Source: Ignavibacteria bacterium RIFOXYB12_FULL_35_14 (GTDB lineage Bacteria; Bacteroidota; Ignavibacteria; Ignavibacteriales; Ignavibacteriaceae). From it: a stretch of DNA of 63,737 nucleotides. Positions 46,701-55,642 of this stretch are shown here, one piece after another. The notes beneath the pieces are model-generated. The model ran no database searches. It worked only from the letters and a program-made list of their open reading frames with translations, and was not told the DNA's origin. The position numbers were made by a program, and so were the translations under genes. The DNA lies in contig MHAR01000069.1 in assembly GCA_001803045.1 (NCBI GenBank), positions 1 to 63,737 on the forward strand, given 5' to 3'. Numbering within the stretch: position 1 is the stretch's first letter; every line of letters begins with the position of its first letter.

Positions 46701-47412
46701 TGGGCGAACCATTCAGAACAACCGAGTTTATTTTTAATGCTGTCTCTAAAAGAAGGGGAACACTTTCTTTTAATACATTTTCAGTAATCGAAAAAAAAGT
46801 TTCGTAAAAATGGTTCGCTATTTCATCGGTAGATTTACTATAGATATGTTTAGCCAGACTCAGCAAATTTCTTCGATGCTTAATTGACAATGTCAATTCT
46901 CTGCTGAGAATAAACTTAGATGAAAAAAATCTTATTAAATATTTTAACTTATTTTCATCGGTGGAATTTTCGAGCGAAGACTTAATTACCTCTTCCACAG
47001 ATAGCTCGATCATTTCATCGGCAAATATTTCATCAATCGGAGTAAAGTTTGCATCAATACCGGCTTCAACCGGATGCTCGCGCAAAATATCTATACAAAA
47101 TGAATGGATTGTGGAAATGTTTGCCGATACAAGCTGCCGCCGAATCAGCTCTAACTGTTCAATTGAAGACTTTTCTTTTGCATCCTTTATTCTGGCTTCA
47201 ATTTCTTTAGCAATTTTTTGATAAAGCTCTCCCGCAGCTTTATCGGTAAAAGTTATTGCTGCAATGTTTCTCAGCGGTAAATTTTCGTTAACTGCTATCT
47301 CTAAATATCTTTTTGAAAGCACAAAAGTTTTTCCCGATCCGGCGTTAGCCGTTAAGGAAATATGCTTTTTGTAATTAAGGGCTTTACTTTGATAAGGAGT
47401 TAGCAAGTTCAT
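43795..47412 (-). CDS. addA: AddA-like UvrD-family helicase/nuclease with Fe-S nuclease domain
   Basis: This 1205-residue protein is of the type that processes double-strand DNA ends for recombination. The helicase motifs are Walker A TANAGSGKTF (about 22-31), ITFTDKAAGELY, IDEYQDTN (about 395), VVGDEKQSIYMFRDA, IMTIHQAKGLEFPVV (about 760) and RLFYVGITRAKNQVF. The C-terminal PD-(D/E)xK nuclease has Asp1090, Asp1103 and Lys1105 (VDYKTD). Cys938 and Cys1191, 1194, 1202 have the spacing of a 4Fe-4S cluster, which in Bacillus AddAB is in AddB. No addB is nearby. Its start overlaps the stop of the upstream kinase gene by one base. Confidence 0.9.
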   Translation of the reverse strand: MNLLTPYQSKALNYKKHISLTANAGSGKTFVLSKRYLEIAVNENLPLRNIAAITFTDKAAGELYQKIAKEIEARIKDAKEKSSIEQLELIRRQLVSANISTIHSFCIDILREHPVEAGIDANFTPIDEIFADEMIELSVEEVIKSSLENSTDENKLKYLIRFFSSKFILSRELTLSIKHRRNLLSLAKHIYSKSTDEIANHFYETFFSITENVLKESVPLLLETALKINSVVLNGSPKNPTAIEIKHILMKIENEKNVQKLLVLLGNLREKILIKSGTVAIKGYLNRDDSNTLRQECSFVEDYLGKLRYFEIPDNHSEIEIELAKFGRLFIHFFNRTLELYSEKKKEAGYLDYEDILLFTQNILQNEDVRKSLSEKFKYIMIDEYQDTNELQYNIFLPILDNLRKGNLFVVGDEKQSIYMFRDAELEIFNKTKNEITVSAGRESLLSLPDSFRMAPNVCLFINALFNNLFHNPNPLYNEVEHSDVVCARDDNERGNVELLLAESTDDEDEEIAEANLLTERILRLKNQDSPEVKINWGDIAILCRKRKSFIELEKSFIRKKIPYAIIGGKGFYQRQSIYDIYNYFSFLLDQNDDTALVGILRSPLFSVSDSEIFEISLNQEANFWSKLKSYSFSNPTMLNIVEYLEENISLVSKVEISFLLRKIISETGYLSLLNNKVNSVQEQANVTKLINLTINFFAEGFRTLYDYLNFLREAIGEVEDESQAVISDELNSVKIMTIHQAKGLEFPVVILYRCGESSRKQGVKTKSILVNKEFGLLTKVPLDENYFGEYHPAPIVRLNDYIADRKNIAEIKRLFYVGITRAKNQVFISASLNSALSVKEDSFIGLLQQGLNIDFNSQLFTLRSKLKLLAKKDDKYIGDEKDLEIEVPIIKIIHPLAVPKTGAEQLPKIESFMAEHIDDKPIGEIISATKLSVYNQCPLKYRLIYELGFSNLIIENRKWLNSQKIVNKSKQFDFNTKEEELLASSNGEETSRTEVKFAQVKGTLIHKLLSEEAAETELSVKVDTYLKNMIDKEEWLSNQFADLKQDIINNLSIYFKSDNYNRLKEFAVYKNEFEIYHQHDDYYLYGIIDKLIISKDKIVIVDYKTDLITLDEVQERASQYFTQLKFYSYIAGKLFKAITDFELRIVFLKHPNEVITLNIGLKELVKIEHEIEMMVKKVREQTPEKNLDHCNNCVFLIKNNCIVV

Positions 47413-50400
47413 TAAATAAAACTATTTTTTTGAGAAATAGGAAATGTCACCTTGAAAGTTGCACCGGGTTTGCTGCTCTCAATTAGCTGAATGTCTCCGC
47501 CAATTCCATCTAAAAATCTTTTCGCTAATTTAAGTCCCAAACCCATTCCGGAGGTTTTGGTAGTAAAATTCTGCTCAAATATTTTATCAGTAATCTCAGG
47601 CGCTATACCTTTGCCATTATCTTCGATAACCAAATTGCAAAAATTATTCTCGTGGTTAATTAACAATTTTATTTTACTCGCTCCAGCTTGAATTGAATTA
47701 CGAATCAAATTAATTAATAATCTTCGCACTTGAGAATTATCTGCGCTAATCTTTGGCAGTTGATCATTAATTTCAAGCTGAATATCAACTGCTTCGTCGG
47801 TAAACAGATTTATTACGTCAGTGGCAACGTTGGCAAGATCAACTTCTTCAATCTTATAGCTTGGCATTTTTGCAAACCGCGAAAATTCTGATGCAATCGA
47901 GTTTAAGCTTTCTATCTGATTTAGAATAGTTGGAGAAACCTTCTCAAATATTTCATCAAACCTTTTATTCTTATCTCTGAATGCAGCAATTAATTGTTGA
48001 ATTGACAGCTTCATTGGTGTAAGAGGATTTTTTATTTCATGAGCAACTTGCTTTGCCATTTCTTTCCATGCTGCTTCCCTTTCTAATTCAGCAAGCTCGG
48101 ATTGATTTCTTTTAAGTTCATTTGTCATCAAATTAAAACCGTCGAGAAGATCTTTTAACTCACCTTTTTCCTGGTTATCAAGTGAAACATTCAAATCACC
48201 TTGAGCAACAGACATGGTTGCTTTGGTTAATCTTCGTATCGGTGAGGAAATTTTATCAGCCAGGAATGTGCTTATCAAAATGATTATTAACGCCGCAAGC
48301 AAGTAAATTCCGAAGAGAAGCACATCCAAATCGCTTGTTGAAAAAGTTAACCTCACTTTGTTAAAGGCATCATTAACTGCGAGAATATAATTCTTATTAT
48401 CTACTGAAATCTTTTTGTAAAATGAATTGAACACGTATTCTTCAATATTTTCCTTGATAGTATATTCTCTAAAGCTCAGATAATTCAGGTTATAATAAAC
48501 TTGCGGATTGATCCGCTCTGCGAAAATACCGGCTTTGTAATACTGATCCATTGAATTAAATATCTGCAGCGTGTTATCATAAATCGTAAAAGAAATTCCC
48601 AAATCTTTACCTGTCAATTCAAAAATATTCGTTAGGCTGATTTTATTTTTTTCAAGAAGTTTCGACTGAATATCATTCTCAATGTAGTTTGATCTTTCTT
48701 TAAGCTCATTAAATATTGCCTCATCAGATCTTTTTTCAACAAGCTGACGGTTGTATAACGCAAGAATCACAACAGGAATTAATGAGATTAAAAGAAAAGC
48801 AATCGTTAGCTGAAAACGAAAAGTGTATCTAAAATTTTTTATATCCGAAGTGAAAAGAATAATAAATAGAATTATTATGAAAATAATTTGAATTATGAAC
48901 AGCTTGAAAAAATTGAAAAGATTCCATGATATTTTTTTTTCGAGCAGAGAAACCGAAGTTATATTGGTCTTACCTTCCGATTCATGTCTGAGTGCATAAG
49001 TTAAGTACTCTTCCTCATTAAGAATTAGAGTCAGCCAAACATCACCACTAGCTGTAAAATCCGAGTTGATAATTGGTAAAATTTGATCTCTAGATGGATA
49101 GATGTCGCCATAAACATTCACTAATTTTGAATCGGTGAATTCAAATATTTTAAGCTGGGAAAAGTCTAAGACAGAATTTAGAGTACTTCCTTTTGACCGT
49201 AAAAATTCAGGAGTACTCGTAAAACTGGGGAGAGCCGGATCCCAGAGAATTGATACCGAAATGAATCCGACTCTTTCATTTTGAACCGTTACCGGTGCTA
49301 TACCCGTTAATATTTTTTGATTTGTCTGGTTTAAATTATTAGCTTCAAAAATTACAGGATCACTTTTTATCAAATTTAAAGTTGGTTTTATATTTTCAGG
49401 AATTTTTTCGTCGCCAATCCAAAAATGACCAAGCAGATCTCCCTTGGTACTAAGAATTGAAATAGATGAATTCATCGCTTCACGCTGAAGCGAACTCTGG
49501 CACCATAGAATATACGCTTCAGCATTGAAGTTAGAGGATGTGCCCCTAAACGCTGATATTACCTTTTCATCTCGCATACTGTTCAGCAGAACTTCACTGA
49601 TCATAAAGCGGAAAAGATTATCGTTAGGACGATTGATTTCAACCGCGGTGGTTTTTAGCGATTCTCGTTCTAATTCGAGATTGAAATAATTCAACTGAAG
49701 AATTGTAATGATTGATCCGCACAAAGCCGAGTAAACAAATACATATTTTGATTTTTTAATTTTAATATAAATGTGATAAACCAATGCGAATATCAGAGTG
49801 ATGACCAGTATTATGGTGGTATAATTAATTAGCGGTTGTTCTTGCATAAAAATAAATATTGCACCTGCACCTTGAAAAACCAGGAAGAGCATCAATAAAT
49901 ATTTTTTTGATAAGTATTTGTTGATTGGTTTAAGTAAAGCAATCAGAAAGACAACAATTAAACCTAAAATTAAGACAACAGAAAAACCAAGAAGCAATAC
50001 ATTAAGATTCATCAGCAGTGTTGGAGCAGTGGATAGTATATCTGGATCGCGGAAGTATCTCAATGTTGAATCGAATATCACGCTGCGAAGTGAAGCACTT
50101 AGTCCGCGCAGTCCTAAAAAGAAAACCAGTGCTAAAGGGATGAGGAGAATTATAAAATATTTAATTAATGATTTATACTTTTCAAATTCCGGAGAAAAAA
50201 CAAAGTTAGCGCTATATTGATATATCTTGATGCAAAGTAATGTGAAAAATGCAGCCGAAATAAAAAATTCTATTGGCGATCTGACAATACCACCTGCAAA
50301 AGCAGAGGAAAAGTATAAAGGATCGGAGAGAGAACCCTCAAGAATATTTGCCGGAAAACCCACCTGATAGATCAGGTATCGGAATGCGGAGATATAAAGC

Positions 50401-51266
50401 GCGAACAAAAATATTTTATACAATGAGCTTTTAAGCTGCCCAAATTCTTTTCTCAACCCCAATCCTAAAAAAGTGATGGCAAGAAAAACAAAAATAGACT
50501 GAATACGTTCAATAGAGTAGCTTATCCTGTTGACTGCGACATCAAGAATCGGTTTGGTAATAGTTACCTGACCAATTTTACTGTTTCTGTTGTTGAGCAG
50601 ATCGAATGAATATTTTCTGCCGTCCTTAGTTTTAGCTTCAAAAGGATTAAAAGCAATTTCAGCTTGTACGGAATTTTTTTCCGAAACCTGTTTTGAAAAA
50701 TTTATTTCTTTGTAAAAATTATTTTTTATGATGTAATGCTTTTCAAATGGTAAGCTGCTAACCAAATAAAATACATCCGATTCAGAAATTATTGTATCTG
50801 TAACGGTGAGATAAGTAACTATATCCGATTTGAAAAAGTAAGTTTCGCCAATAGGATAATCCAACGGAAATATATCATCCTGAGGAATTGCAATCATTGA
50901 ATTCCATGCGATCAGTTTCCCGTTTGGAGCTAATATTTCGAGCGAGTAATCGTTAAACCTTTTCTGGTTAATAGTTTTAACAAGTTCACCGTATGACACA
51001 TTGTTATTAATGAGCAGTTTGCTCAAATCTTCTTTAACCAATCGCGAAATATCAAGCAGCTCATTTTCAATTGTTTTAAAATCTTTTAAGGTATTCCTCT
51101 CGACTTGCGTAATGTTGCCGGACAGATTATCCGACCATTTTTCTTTTTGGCTGTTGATTAGAATCGGAGAGACTAATCCTGAAAGCACTGTAAGGATTAA
51201 AATAAAAAAGACGATAGTAAAATATTTTCTATCGTCTTTGAATCTATCGAAAAAAGCTTTAACCAT
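47412..51266 (-). CDS. NtrY-like membrane sensor histidine kinase
   Basis: This is a 1284-residue sensor. The N-terminal half has a periplasmic segment (about 40-250) and about eight hydrophobic helices (about 255-530). A second sensor segment (about 540-775), further helices (about 785-835), another extracytoplasmic loop and a helix (about 985) lead to HAMP (about 1000-1055), HisKA with His in AKQVAHEIKNPLTPMK, and an HATPase domain (NLIRNSIQAGASKIK, EDNGKGIAP, GLGLKLAKRF). This is the plan of NtrY-type kinases, although much longer. No response regulator is adjacent. The gene shares one base with both the DUF4783 gene before it and addA after it. Confidence 0.88.
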   Translation of the reverse strand: MVKAFFDRFKDDRKYFTIVFFILILTVLSGLVSPILINSQKEKWSDNLSGNITQVERNTLKDFKTIENELLDISRLVKEDLSKLLINNNVSYGELVKTINQKRFNDYSLEILAPNGKLIAWNSMIAIPQDDIFPLDYPIGETYFFKSDIVTYLTVTDTIISESDVFYLVSSLPFEKHYIIKNNFYKEINFSKQVSEKNSVQAEIAFNPFEAKTKDGRKYSFDLLNNRNSKIGQVTITKPILDVAVNRISYSIERIQSIFVFLAITFLGLGLRKEFGQLKSSLYKIFLFALYISAFRYLIYQVGFPANILEGSLSDPLYFSSAFAGGIVRSPIEFFISAAFFTLLCIKIYQYSANFVFSPEFEKYKSLIKYFIILLIPLALVFFLGLRGLSASLRSVIFDSTLRYFRDPDILSTAPTLLMNLNVLLLGFSVVLILGLIVVFLIALLKPINKYLSKKYLLMLFLVFQGAGAIFIFMQEQPLINYTTIILVITLIFALVYHIYIKIKKSKYVFVYSALCGSIITILQLNYFNLELERESLKTTAVEINRPNDNLFRFMISEVLLNSMRDEKVISAFRGTSSNFNAEAYILWCQSSLQREAMNSSISILSTKGDLLGHFWIGDEKIPENIKPTLNLIKSDPVIFEANNLNQTNQKILTGIAPVTVQNERVGFISVSILWDPALPSFTSTPEFLRSKGSTLNSVLDFSQLKIFEFTDSKLVNVYGDIYPSRDQILPIINSDFTASGDVWLTLILNEEEYLTYALRHESEGKTNITSVSLLEKKISWNLFNFFKLFIIQIIFIIILFIILFTSDIKNFRYTFRFQLTIAFLLISLIPVVILALYNRQLVEKRSDEAIFNELKERSNYIENDIQSKLLEKNKISLTNIFELTGKDLGISFTIYDNTLQIFNSMDQYYKAGIFAERINPQVYYNLNYLSFREYTIKENIEEYVFNSFYKKISVDNKNYILAVNDAFNKVRLTFSTSDLDVLLFGIYLLAALIIILISTFLADKISSPIRRLTKATMSVAQGDLNVSLDNQEKGELKDLLDGFNLMTNELKRNQSELAELEREAAWKEMAKQVAHEIKNPLTPMKLSIQQLIAAFRDKNKRFDEIFEKVSPTILNQIESLNSIASEFSRFAKMPSYKIEEVDLANVATDVINLFTDEAVDIQLEINDQLPKISADNSQVRRLLINLIRNSIQAGASKIKLLINHENNFCNLVIEDNGKGIAPEITDKIFEQNFTTKTSGMGLGLKLAKRFLDGIGGDIQLIESSKPGATFKVTFPISQKNSFI

Positions 51267-51721
51267 TAATTAATTGTAAGCTGTGAAATTTTCCAGTTGT
51301 TTCCGCTTTTATTTAAGGAAATATAAACGCGTGCAGTTCCTCTTTTACCTCTGTGGTCAAAATAAAAAATTCCTATGGCATATGGTACATCTTCTTCGGT
51401 TTTGATACTCTGCAGCTTGAATGAAATCACCCGGTGAATTTTGAAATAATCTTCTAAAATGTAAAAAGCTTGATTTGAACTATAATATCCGTTAACACCG
51501 TTTGAAAGGCTTAGGTAAGTCTGCCCGCTTAAAAAACGAGAAATGGAGGAAGCTTTGCCGGTGGATATCTCCATTTCAATTTCATTAAAAACATTTTTGG
51601 TGATGCTTCGACGTTGATTCGAATCCAGTTTATTAAAAAACTTAGCTTCCTGCCCGGATACATTCCAGGTTAGGAAACTAAAAACAAGGACAAACAATAT
51701 TTTGTTTAAGGTGGTCAACAT
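51266..51721 (-). CDS. DUF4783 exported protein
   Basis: This 151-residue small exported protein of the DUF4783 type is common in Bacteroidota. It has a signal peptide (about 1-23, ...WNVSGQ) followed by an alpha+beta NTF2-like domain (MEISTGKASSISRFLSGQTYLSLSNGVNGYYSSNQAFYILEDYFK...GTARVYISLNKSGNNWKISQLTIN). The function is unknown; a binding role in the periplasm is likely. The one-base overlap with the kinase gene suggests it is part of that operon and perhaps of the same signalling path (inference). Confidence 0.8.
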   Translation of the reverse strand: MLTTLNKILFVLVFSFLTWNVSGQEAKFFNKLDSNQRRSITKNVFNEIEMEISTGKASSISRFLSGQTYLSLSNGVNGYYSSNQAFYILEDYFKIHRVISFKLQSIKTEEDVPYAIGIFYFDHRGKRGTARVYISLNKSGNNWKISQLTIN

Positions 51722-51799
51722 TTGTAATCAAAATTTAATGAATAATCACTTAGAAATCTATGCACCTGATCAACATCTTTTCAAAGAGCCAGGAGAAAA

Positions 51800-52609
51800 T
51801 TATCTCCCGATTAATCTTTTCAATTCGCCTCGTAAGATTCCTTTGGCTTTAGGTTTAAGCTGGGTATTTCCTTCAACAAGCTGGTAAGCCCAGTCAAAAA
51901 CTATTCTATCATTAGTAATTGATTTAACTCTGATTTTAGCAAAGTGATTATTCCATGTCCAAATAACATATGTATGTCCGATCTTTGCAATTGCATCTTT
52001 TGTATCCGACCAGCCGGTTGTTGGGGCAAAAGGAATATCATAAATATCTTGAGTATATCCCATATCTTGAATATCAGTATCATCCCACACATCAAGATAA
52101 AATGTTCCGTTGTAGTTTTCAAAGAACACATCTGCACCAAGATCATCGTAAGGAACAACAAGATATTCTGAAAACGAATAACCGGCATTTTGCGGAAATC
52201 TATTGAAATCAAATATCGCTTGATTAAAACCTTCGGGTCTTGGCGTTGAATACACAGCATCATAGCTTAATTCACTTTCGTTACCGTTGTAATCGTAAGC
52301 TGTAACAGCATAAAAATATGTAACTCCGTTGTTTGCACCATAGTCAATAAAATGATTGTTGCTTGAAGAACCGATCATCGTATATTTTCCATCATAGCTG
52401 TAGCTGTAATAGATGTTATATCCTGCAACATCATTCTCATAATTTCGAATCCAGCCTATATCCACCCGATTATCTCCATTAAGAACAACTATTCCGGATG
52501 GAGGTGCTGGCGGTTGATTATCTATATAATAAAAAGGATCGTGAATATCACAGGAACATAGTGATAGTATCACTGAAATAAATGCTGCGGTTAATAATGT
52601 TTTTTTCAT
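51800..52609 (-). CDS. Fibronectin type III lipoprotein
   Basis: This 269-residue lipoprotein has a signal with the lipidated Cys near residue 18-20 (LSLCSC-D). A fibronectin type III domain (about 35-120, PPAPPSGIVVLNGDNRVDIGW...GVTYFYAVTAYDYNGNES) is followed by an unrecognised domain (about 130-250) with repeated WDDTD/TYVIWTWNNHFAKIRV strands. There is no catalytic motif and no T9SS sorting domain, so it is probably in the periplasm or outer membrane leaflet. It is the first gene on this strand after the pyr operon, preceded by 160 bp of non-coding DNA. Confidence 0.75.
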   Translation of the reverse strand: MKKTLLTAAFISVILSLCSCDIHDPFYYIDNQPPAPPSGIVVLNGDNRVDIGWIRNYENDVAGYNIYYSYSYDGKYTMIGSSSNNHFIDYGANNGVTYFYAVTAYDYNGNESELSYDAVYSTPRPEGFNQAIFDFNRFPQNAGYSFSEYLVVPYDDLGADVFFENYNGTFYLDVWDDTDIQDMGYTQDIYDIPFAPTTGWSDTKDAIAKIGHTYVIWTWNNHFAKIRVKSITNDRIVFDWAYQLVEGNTQLKPKAKGILRGELKRLIGR

Positions 52610-52773
52610 TTTAGTATCTCCTAAATTTAACTCGATTCCTATGAGCCAAATGAAGTGCCAAAAAAAAGTGTCGTGGTGAGTAATTTAGGAAGAAAATTAA
52701 ATCCGAATGTATGATTTAATGTACGAGGTGTATACTAAAAAATATTTTTTAGATATGAAGGTTTAAGAAAATA

Positions 52774-54063
52774 TCACAGGTCGATAAATTCGCCGCCAAA
52801 CAGCATCTTCTTATTGTTAACCACACCTATGGCTTTACCAGTAAGAAGGCGCTTATCAAACGGTGAATTTTTAGATTTGCTTTTGAATTTGCTGATATCA
52901 ACTGTCCAGACTTCATCAATATTAAGAAAGGTAAAATTGGCTATTTCACCTTCCTTAAACTGAGGAATTGATTGGTTAAGAATTTTTCTCGGATTGATTG
53001 ATAGTTTTTCAACCAATTGTTCCAGAGAGAGTATTTTTTTATGTAACAGTTCGCTTAATGATAATCCAACAGAGGTTTCTAATCCAATAATACCATATGG
53101 GGCGTATTCAAACTCAGCTTCCTTTTCTTCAAAAGAATGAGGTGCATGATCGCACGCGATACAATCAATTGTACCGTCTTTTAATCCCAAAATGATTTCA
53201 TCAATATCTGCATTAGTGCGCAACGGCGGATTCATTTTATAATTAGTATCGTAGGTTTTTAGTGAATCATCGGTCAGGGTGAAATGATGTGGAGCTACTT
53301 CAGAAGTTACCCGTATACCTTTTGCCTTTGCTTCCCGAACAAGTTGAATTGCTCTTCTTGTACTAATATGAGCTATATGAATCTGACCTTTAGTGTACTC
53401 AGCTACAATAATATCGCGCATAACTATGAGATCTTCCGCAATAGAGGGAATCGGAGGAAGCCCCAATAAAGTAGAATTAATGCTTTCATTCATAGCACCG
53501 CCGCTAAGTGATTCATCTTCACAGTGTTCTATAATTGGAAGATTGTACATTTGAACATATTCAAACGCCCTTTTAAGTATGCTTGCGGTTTTGATTACCG
53601 TACCATCATCGGACAAACCAACAACACCAGCTTCATACAGTTCCGCAATTGGAGAAAGTACCTCACCTTTTCTGCCAACTGTAGCTGCTGCAACTGGAAA
53701 TACATCCACTAAATGATCTGCTGCTTTTTCTTTAACGAATTTAACTACTTCTGCCGAATCAATAGCCGGTTCGGTGTTTGGCATACATGCAATGCCAGTA
53801 AAACCACCGAAAGCTGCACTGTTGCATCCGGTTGCAATTGTTTCTTCGTCTTCTCTTCCTGGTTCACGAAGGTGAACATGCATATCAAAGAATCCAGGTA
53901 CTACATAGTTACCTTTAAGATCAATTACTTTATCTGCTGAAATGCTCGTTGAAAGATTTCCTATTTGCTTGATAACGCCATCCACTAAAAAAATATCTTT
54001 ATTCTTTTCATTTAGCTTTTGGCCGGGATGAACAATGCTGCAATTGGTTATAAGTGCTTTCAT
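52774..54063 (-). CDS. pyrC: Dihydroorotase
   Basis: PyrC closes carbamoyl-aspartate to dihydroorotate, the third step of pyrimidine synthesis. The 429-residue protein is an amidohydrolase of the type I class, with Zn ligands His62 and His64 in DMHVHLREPG, a His in IIEHCEDESL, the HIAHIST block and the catalytic Asp in ACDHAPH. The expected GxxTxxxMPNT(EP) segment is present. It is the third gene of a pyrR-pyrB-pyrC operon, 11 bp after pyrB, and is presumably controlled by the attenuator upstream of pyrR. Confidence 0.95.
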   Translation of the reverse strand: MKALITNCSIVHPGQKLNEKNKDIFLVDGVIKQIGNLSTSISADKVIDLKGNYVVPGFFDMHVHLREPGREDEETIATGCNSAAFGGFTGIACMPNTEPAIDSAEVVKFVKEKAADHLVDVFPVAAATVGRKGEVLSPIAELYEAGVVGLSDDGTVIKTASILKRAFEYVQMYNLPIIEHCEDESLSGGAMNESINSTLLGLPPIPSIAEDLIVMRDIIVAEYTKGQIHIAHISTRRAIQLVREAKAKGIRVTSEVAPHHFTLTDDSLKTYDTNYKMNPPLRTNADIDEIILGLKDGTIDCIACDHAPHSFEEKEAEFEYAPYGIIGLETSVGLSLSELLHKKILSLEQLVEKLSINPRKILNQSIPQFKEGEIANFTFLNIDEVWTVDISKFKSKSKNSPFDKRLLTGKAIGVVNNKKMLFGGEFIDL

Positions 54064-54074
54064 AGTTTACCTAA

Positions 54075-54995
54075 TTAGTTAAGAGTTCCAAGCAGATATA
54101 ATACTGCCATTCTTACAGCAACACCATTTGTAACTTGCTGCAATATTACTTGATTTAGTCCATCGGCTACTTCGGAAGATAGTTCAACTCCCCTGTTAAT
54201 CGGACCGGGATGAAGAATTAAAATATCTTTTCCATTTTTTTCCAGCCGTTCGCTGGTTATACCAAAGTAATTAGCATATTCCCGGATAGATGGAAAATAT
54301 TCACGTGCTTTTCTTTCAAGCTGAATACGCAGAACATTAAGCACATCATTTTCTTGAATTGCTTCATCGATATTGTGAATAACATTAACTCCCAATTCCT
54401 CAATAAACTTTGGAATCATTGTGGATGGGCCACAAACTGAAACTTGTGCACCTATAGTCTTCAATCCAAAAATATTGGATAAAGCTACCCTGCTGTGTGC
54501 AACATCTCCAACTATGCATACTTTTAATCCGGCAAGTTTTCCAAATTTTTCCCTAATCGAATACATATCTAACAATGCTTGAGTTGGATGTTCGTGAATG
54601 CCATCACCGGCATTAATTATATTCGAGCTACAGATTCTTGAAAGAAAATTTGGAACACCTGCTGCTGAATGCCGTACGACAACGATATCAACCTTCATCG
54701 CTTCAATGTTCTTAATTGTATCTTTCAGAGTTTCTCCCTTGCTAACACTGCTCTGCCCAATTGAAAAATTCACTGAATCTGCCGAGAGTCTTTTTTCAGC
54801 CAATTCAAATGATATTCTGGTGCGTGTGGAGTTTTCATAAAAAAGATTTACAATCGTTTTTCCTTGTAAAGTAGGAACACGTTTGATTGGTCTTTCGAGT
54901 ATTTCTCTGAAAGTTGAAGCAGTATCTAATATTAGCTGGATATCTTCTTTAGGAACACCCTGTAATCCTAAAAGATGTCGGCTAGATAAGGACAT
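54075..54995 (-). CDS. pyrB: Aspartate carbamoyltransferase catalytic subunit
   Basis: PyrB joins carbamoyl phosphate and aspartate, the committing step of pyrimidine synthesis. The 306-residue protein is intact with the carbamoyl-phosphate motif YENSTRTRISFELA (STRTR), the mobile-loop Ser/Lys in SSVSKGETLKDT, the HEHPTQALLD block and HPGPINRGVEL. No pyrI regulatory subunit is near, fitting the unregulated trimer type. It lies 15 bp from pyrR and 11 bp from pyrC. Confidence 0.96.
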   Translation of the reverse strand: MSLSSRHLLGLQGVPKEDIQLILDTASTFREILERPIKRVPTLQGKTIVNLFYENSTRTRISFELAEKRLSADSVNFSIGQSSVSKGETLKDTIKNIEAMKVDIVVVRHSAAGVPNFLSRICSSNIINAGDGIHEHPTQALLDMYSIREKFGKLAGLKVCIVGDVAHSRVALSNIFGLKTIGAQVSVCGPSTMIPKFIEELGVNVIHNIDEAIQENDVLNVLRIQLERKAREYFPSIREYANYFGITSERLEKNGKDILILHPGPINRGVELSSEVADGLNQVILQQVTNGVAVRMAVLYLLGTLN

Positions 54996-55010
54996 GTATT
55001 TTAACCCTCT

Positions 55011-55559
55011 TTAATTATTACCGGAGTTTTCTATTAGATAAATGGCATCTTCTCCGTCAATTTCTTTCATTCTAACTTTAATTTCTTCTTGATTTGAAGT
55101 TGGAATATTTTTACCGATATAGTCTGCCCTGATTGGTAACTCACGATGACCACGATCCACAAGCACACATAATTGGATAGAACGCGGTCTTCCAAAATCC
55201 ATTAATGCATTTAACGCTGATCTAACAGTCCTTCCGGTATACAAAACATCATCAATGATAACCACATCTTTATCATTGATGTCAAAAGTAATGTTTGATA
55301 CCGATACCTCAGGCTGCTTCAATCTGGTTCTGAAATCATCCCGATAGAGTGTAACATCAAGAACTCCTAGCGGCAAATCTATTTTTTCTATTTCTTTTAT
55401 TTTATGATAGATTCGATTTGCTAAAAACTCGCCGCGAGTTTTCATTCCCATTAGAACAAGATTTTGCGAACCTTTATTCTTTTCAAGAATTTCATGAGCC
55501 ATTCTGGTGATGATTCTTGATAAACCATCCTCGTCTACAATTTTTGCTTTTACATCCAT
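55011..55559 (-). CDS. pyrR: Bifunctional pyr operon regulator / uracil phosphoribosyltransferase
   Basis: PyrR binds pyr mRNA when UMP or UTP is abundant and causes transcription to stop, and may also make UMP from uracil and PRPP. The 182-residue protein has the PRPP-binding motif VVIIDDVLYTGRTVRSAL (about 98-115), the early LVLMGMKTRGEFLA and CVLVDRGHRELPIRADYIGKN. It is of normal length. A PyrR-type RNA site and a terminator stem lie directly upstream, so it controls its own operon. The ATG follows the terminator T-run almost directly, and AGAGG of the terminator's 3' arm is the only Shine-Dalgarno-like sequence. Confidence 0.95.
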   Translation of the reverse strand: MDVKAKIVDEDGLSRIITRMAHEILEKNKGSQNLVLMGMKTRGEFLANRIYHKIKEIEKIDLPLGVLDVTLYRDDFRTRLKQPEVSVSNITFDINDKDVVIIDDVLYTGRTVRSALNALMDFGRPRSIQLCVLVDRGHRELPIRADYIGKNIPTSNQEEIKVRMKEIDGEDAIYLIENSGNN

Positions 55560-55560
55560 A

Positions 55561-55595
55561 TAAAAAAAATCCTCTTCGGTATAGAACCTTAGAGG
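55561..55595 (-). terminator. Attenuator terminator of the pyr operon
   Basis: On the minus strand, CCTCT-AA-GGT (5' arm) pairs with ACC-GA-AGAGG (3' arm), followed by eight T's that end two bases before the pyrR ATG. The stem positions are 55591-55595 with 55571-55575, plus inner GGT/ACC. The 3' arm is also the apparent ribosome binding site. Confidence 0.8.
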
Positions 55596-55621
55596 TAATT
55601 GATTAATAAAATTATTTTAAT

Positions 55622-55642
55622 CCTTATCCACCTCTCGGGACA
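55622..55642 (-). promoter_or_regulatory. PyrR RNA-binding loop (anti-antiterminator)
   Basis: The minus-strand leader reads TGTCCCGAGAGGTGGATAAGG, matching the conserved PyrR site UCCnGnGAGGyunnnAAGG. Its AGAGG can pair with CCTCT of the terminator's 5' arm, so binding of PyrR would release the terminator. The layout is that of Bacillus pyr attenuators. Confidence 0.8.
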
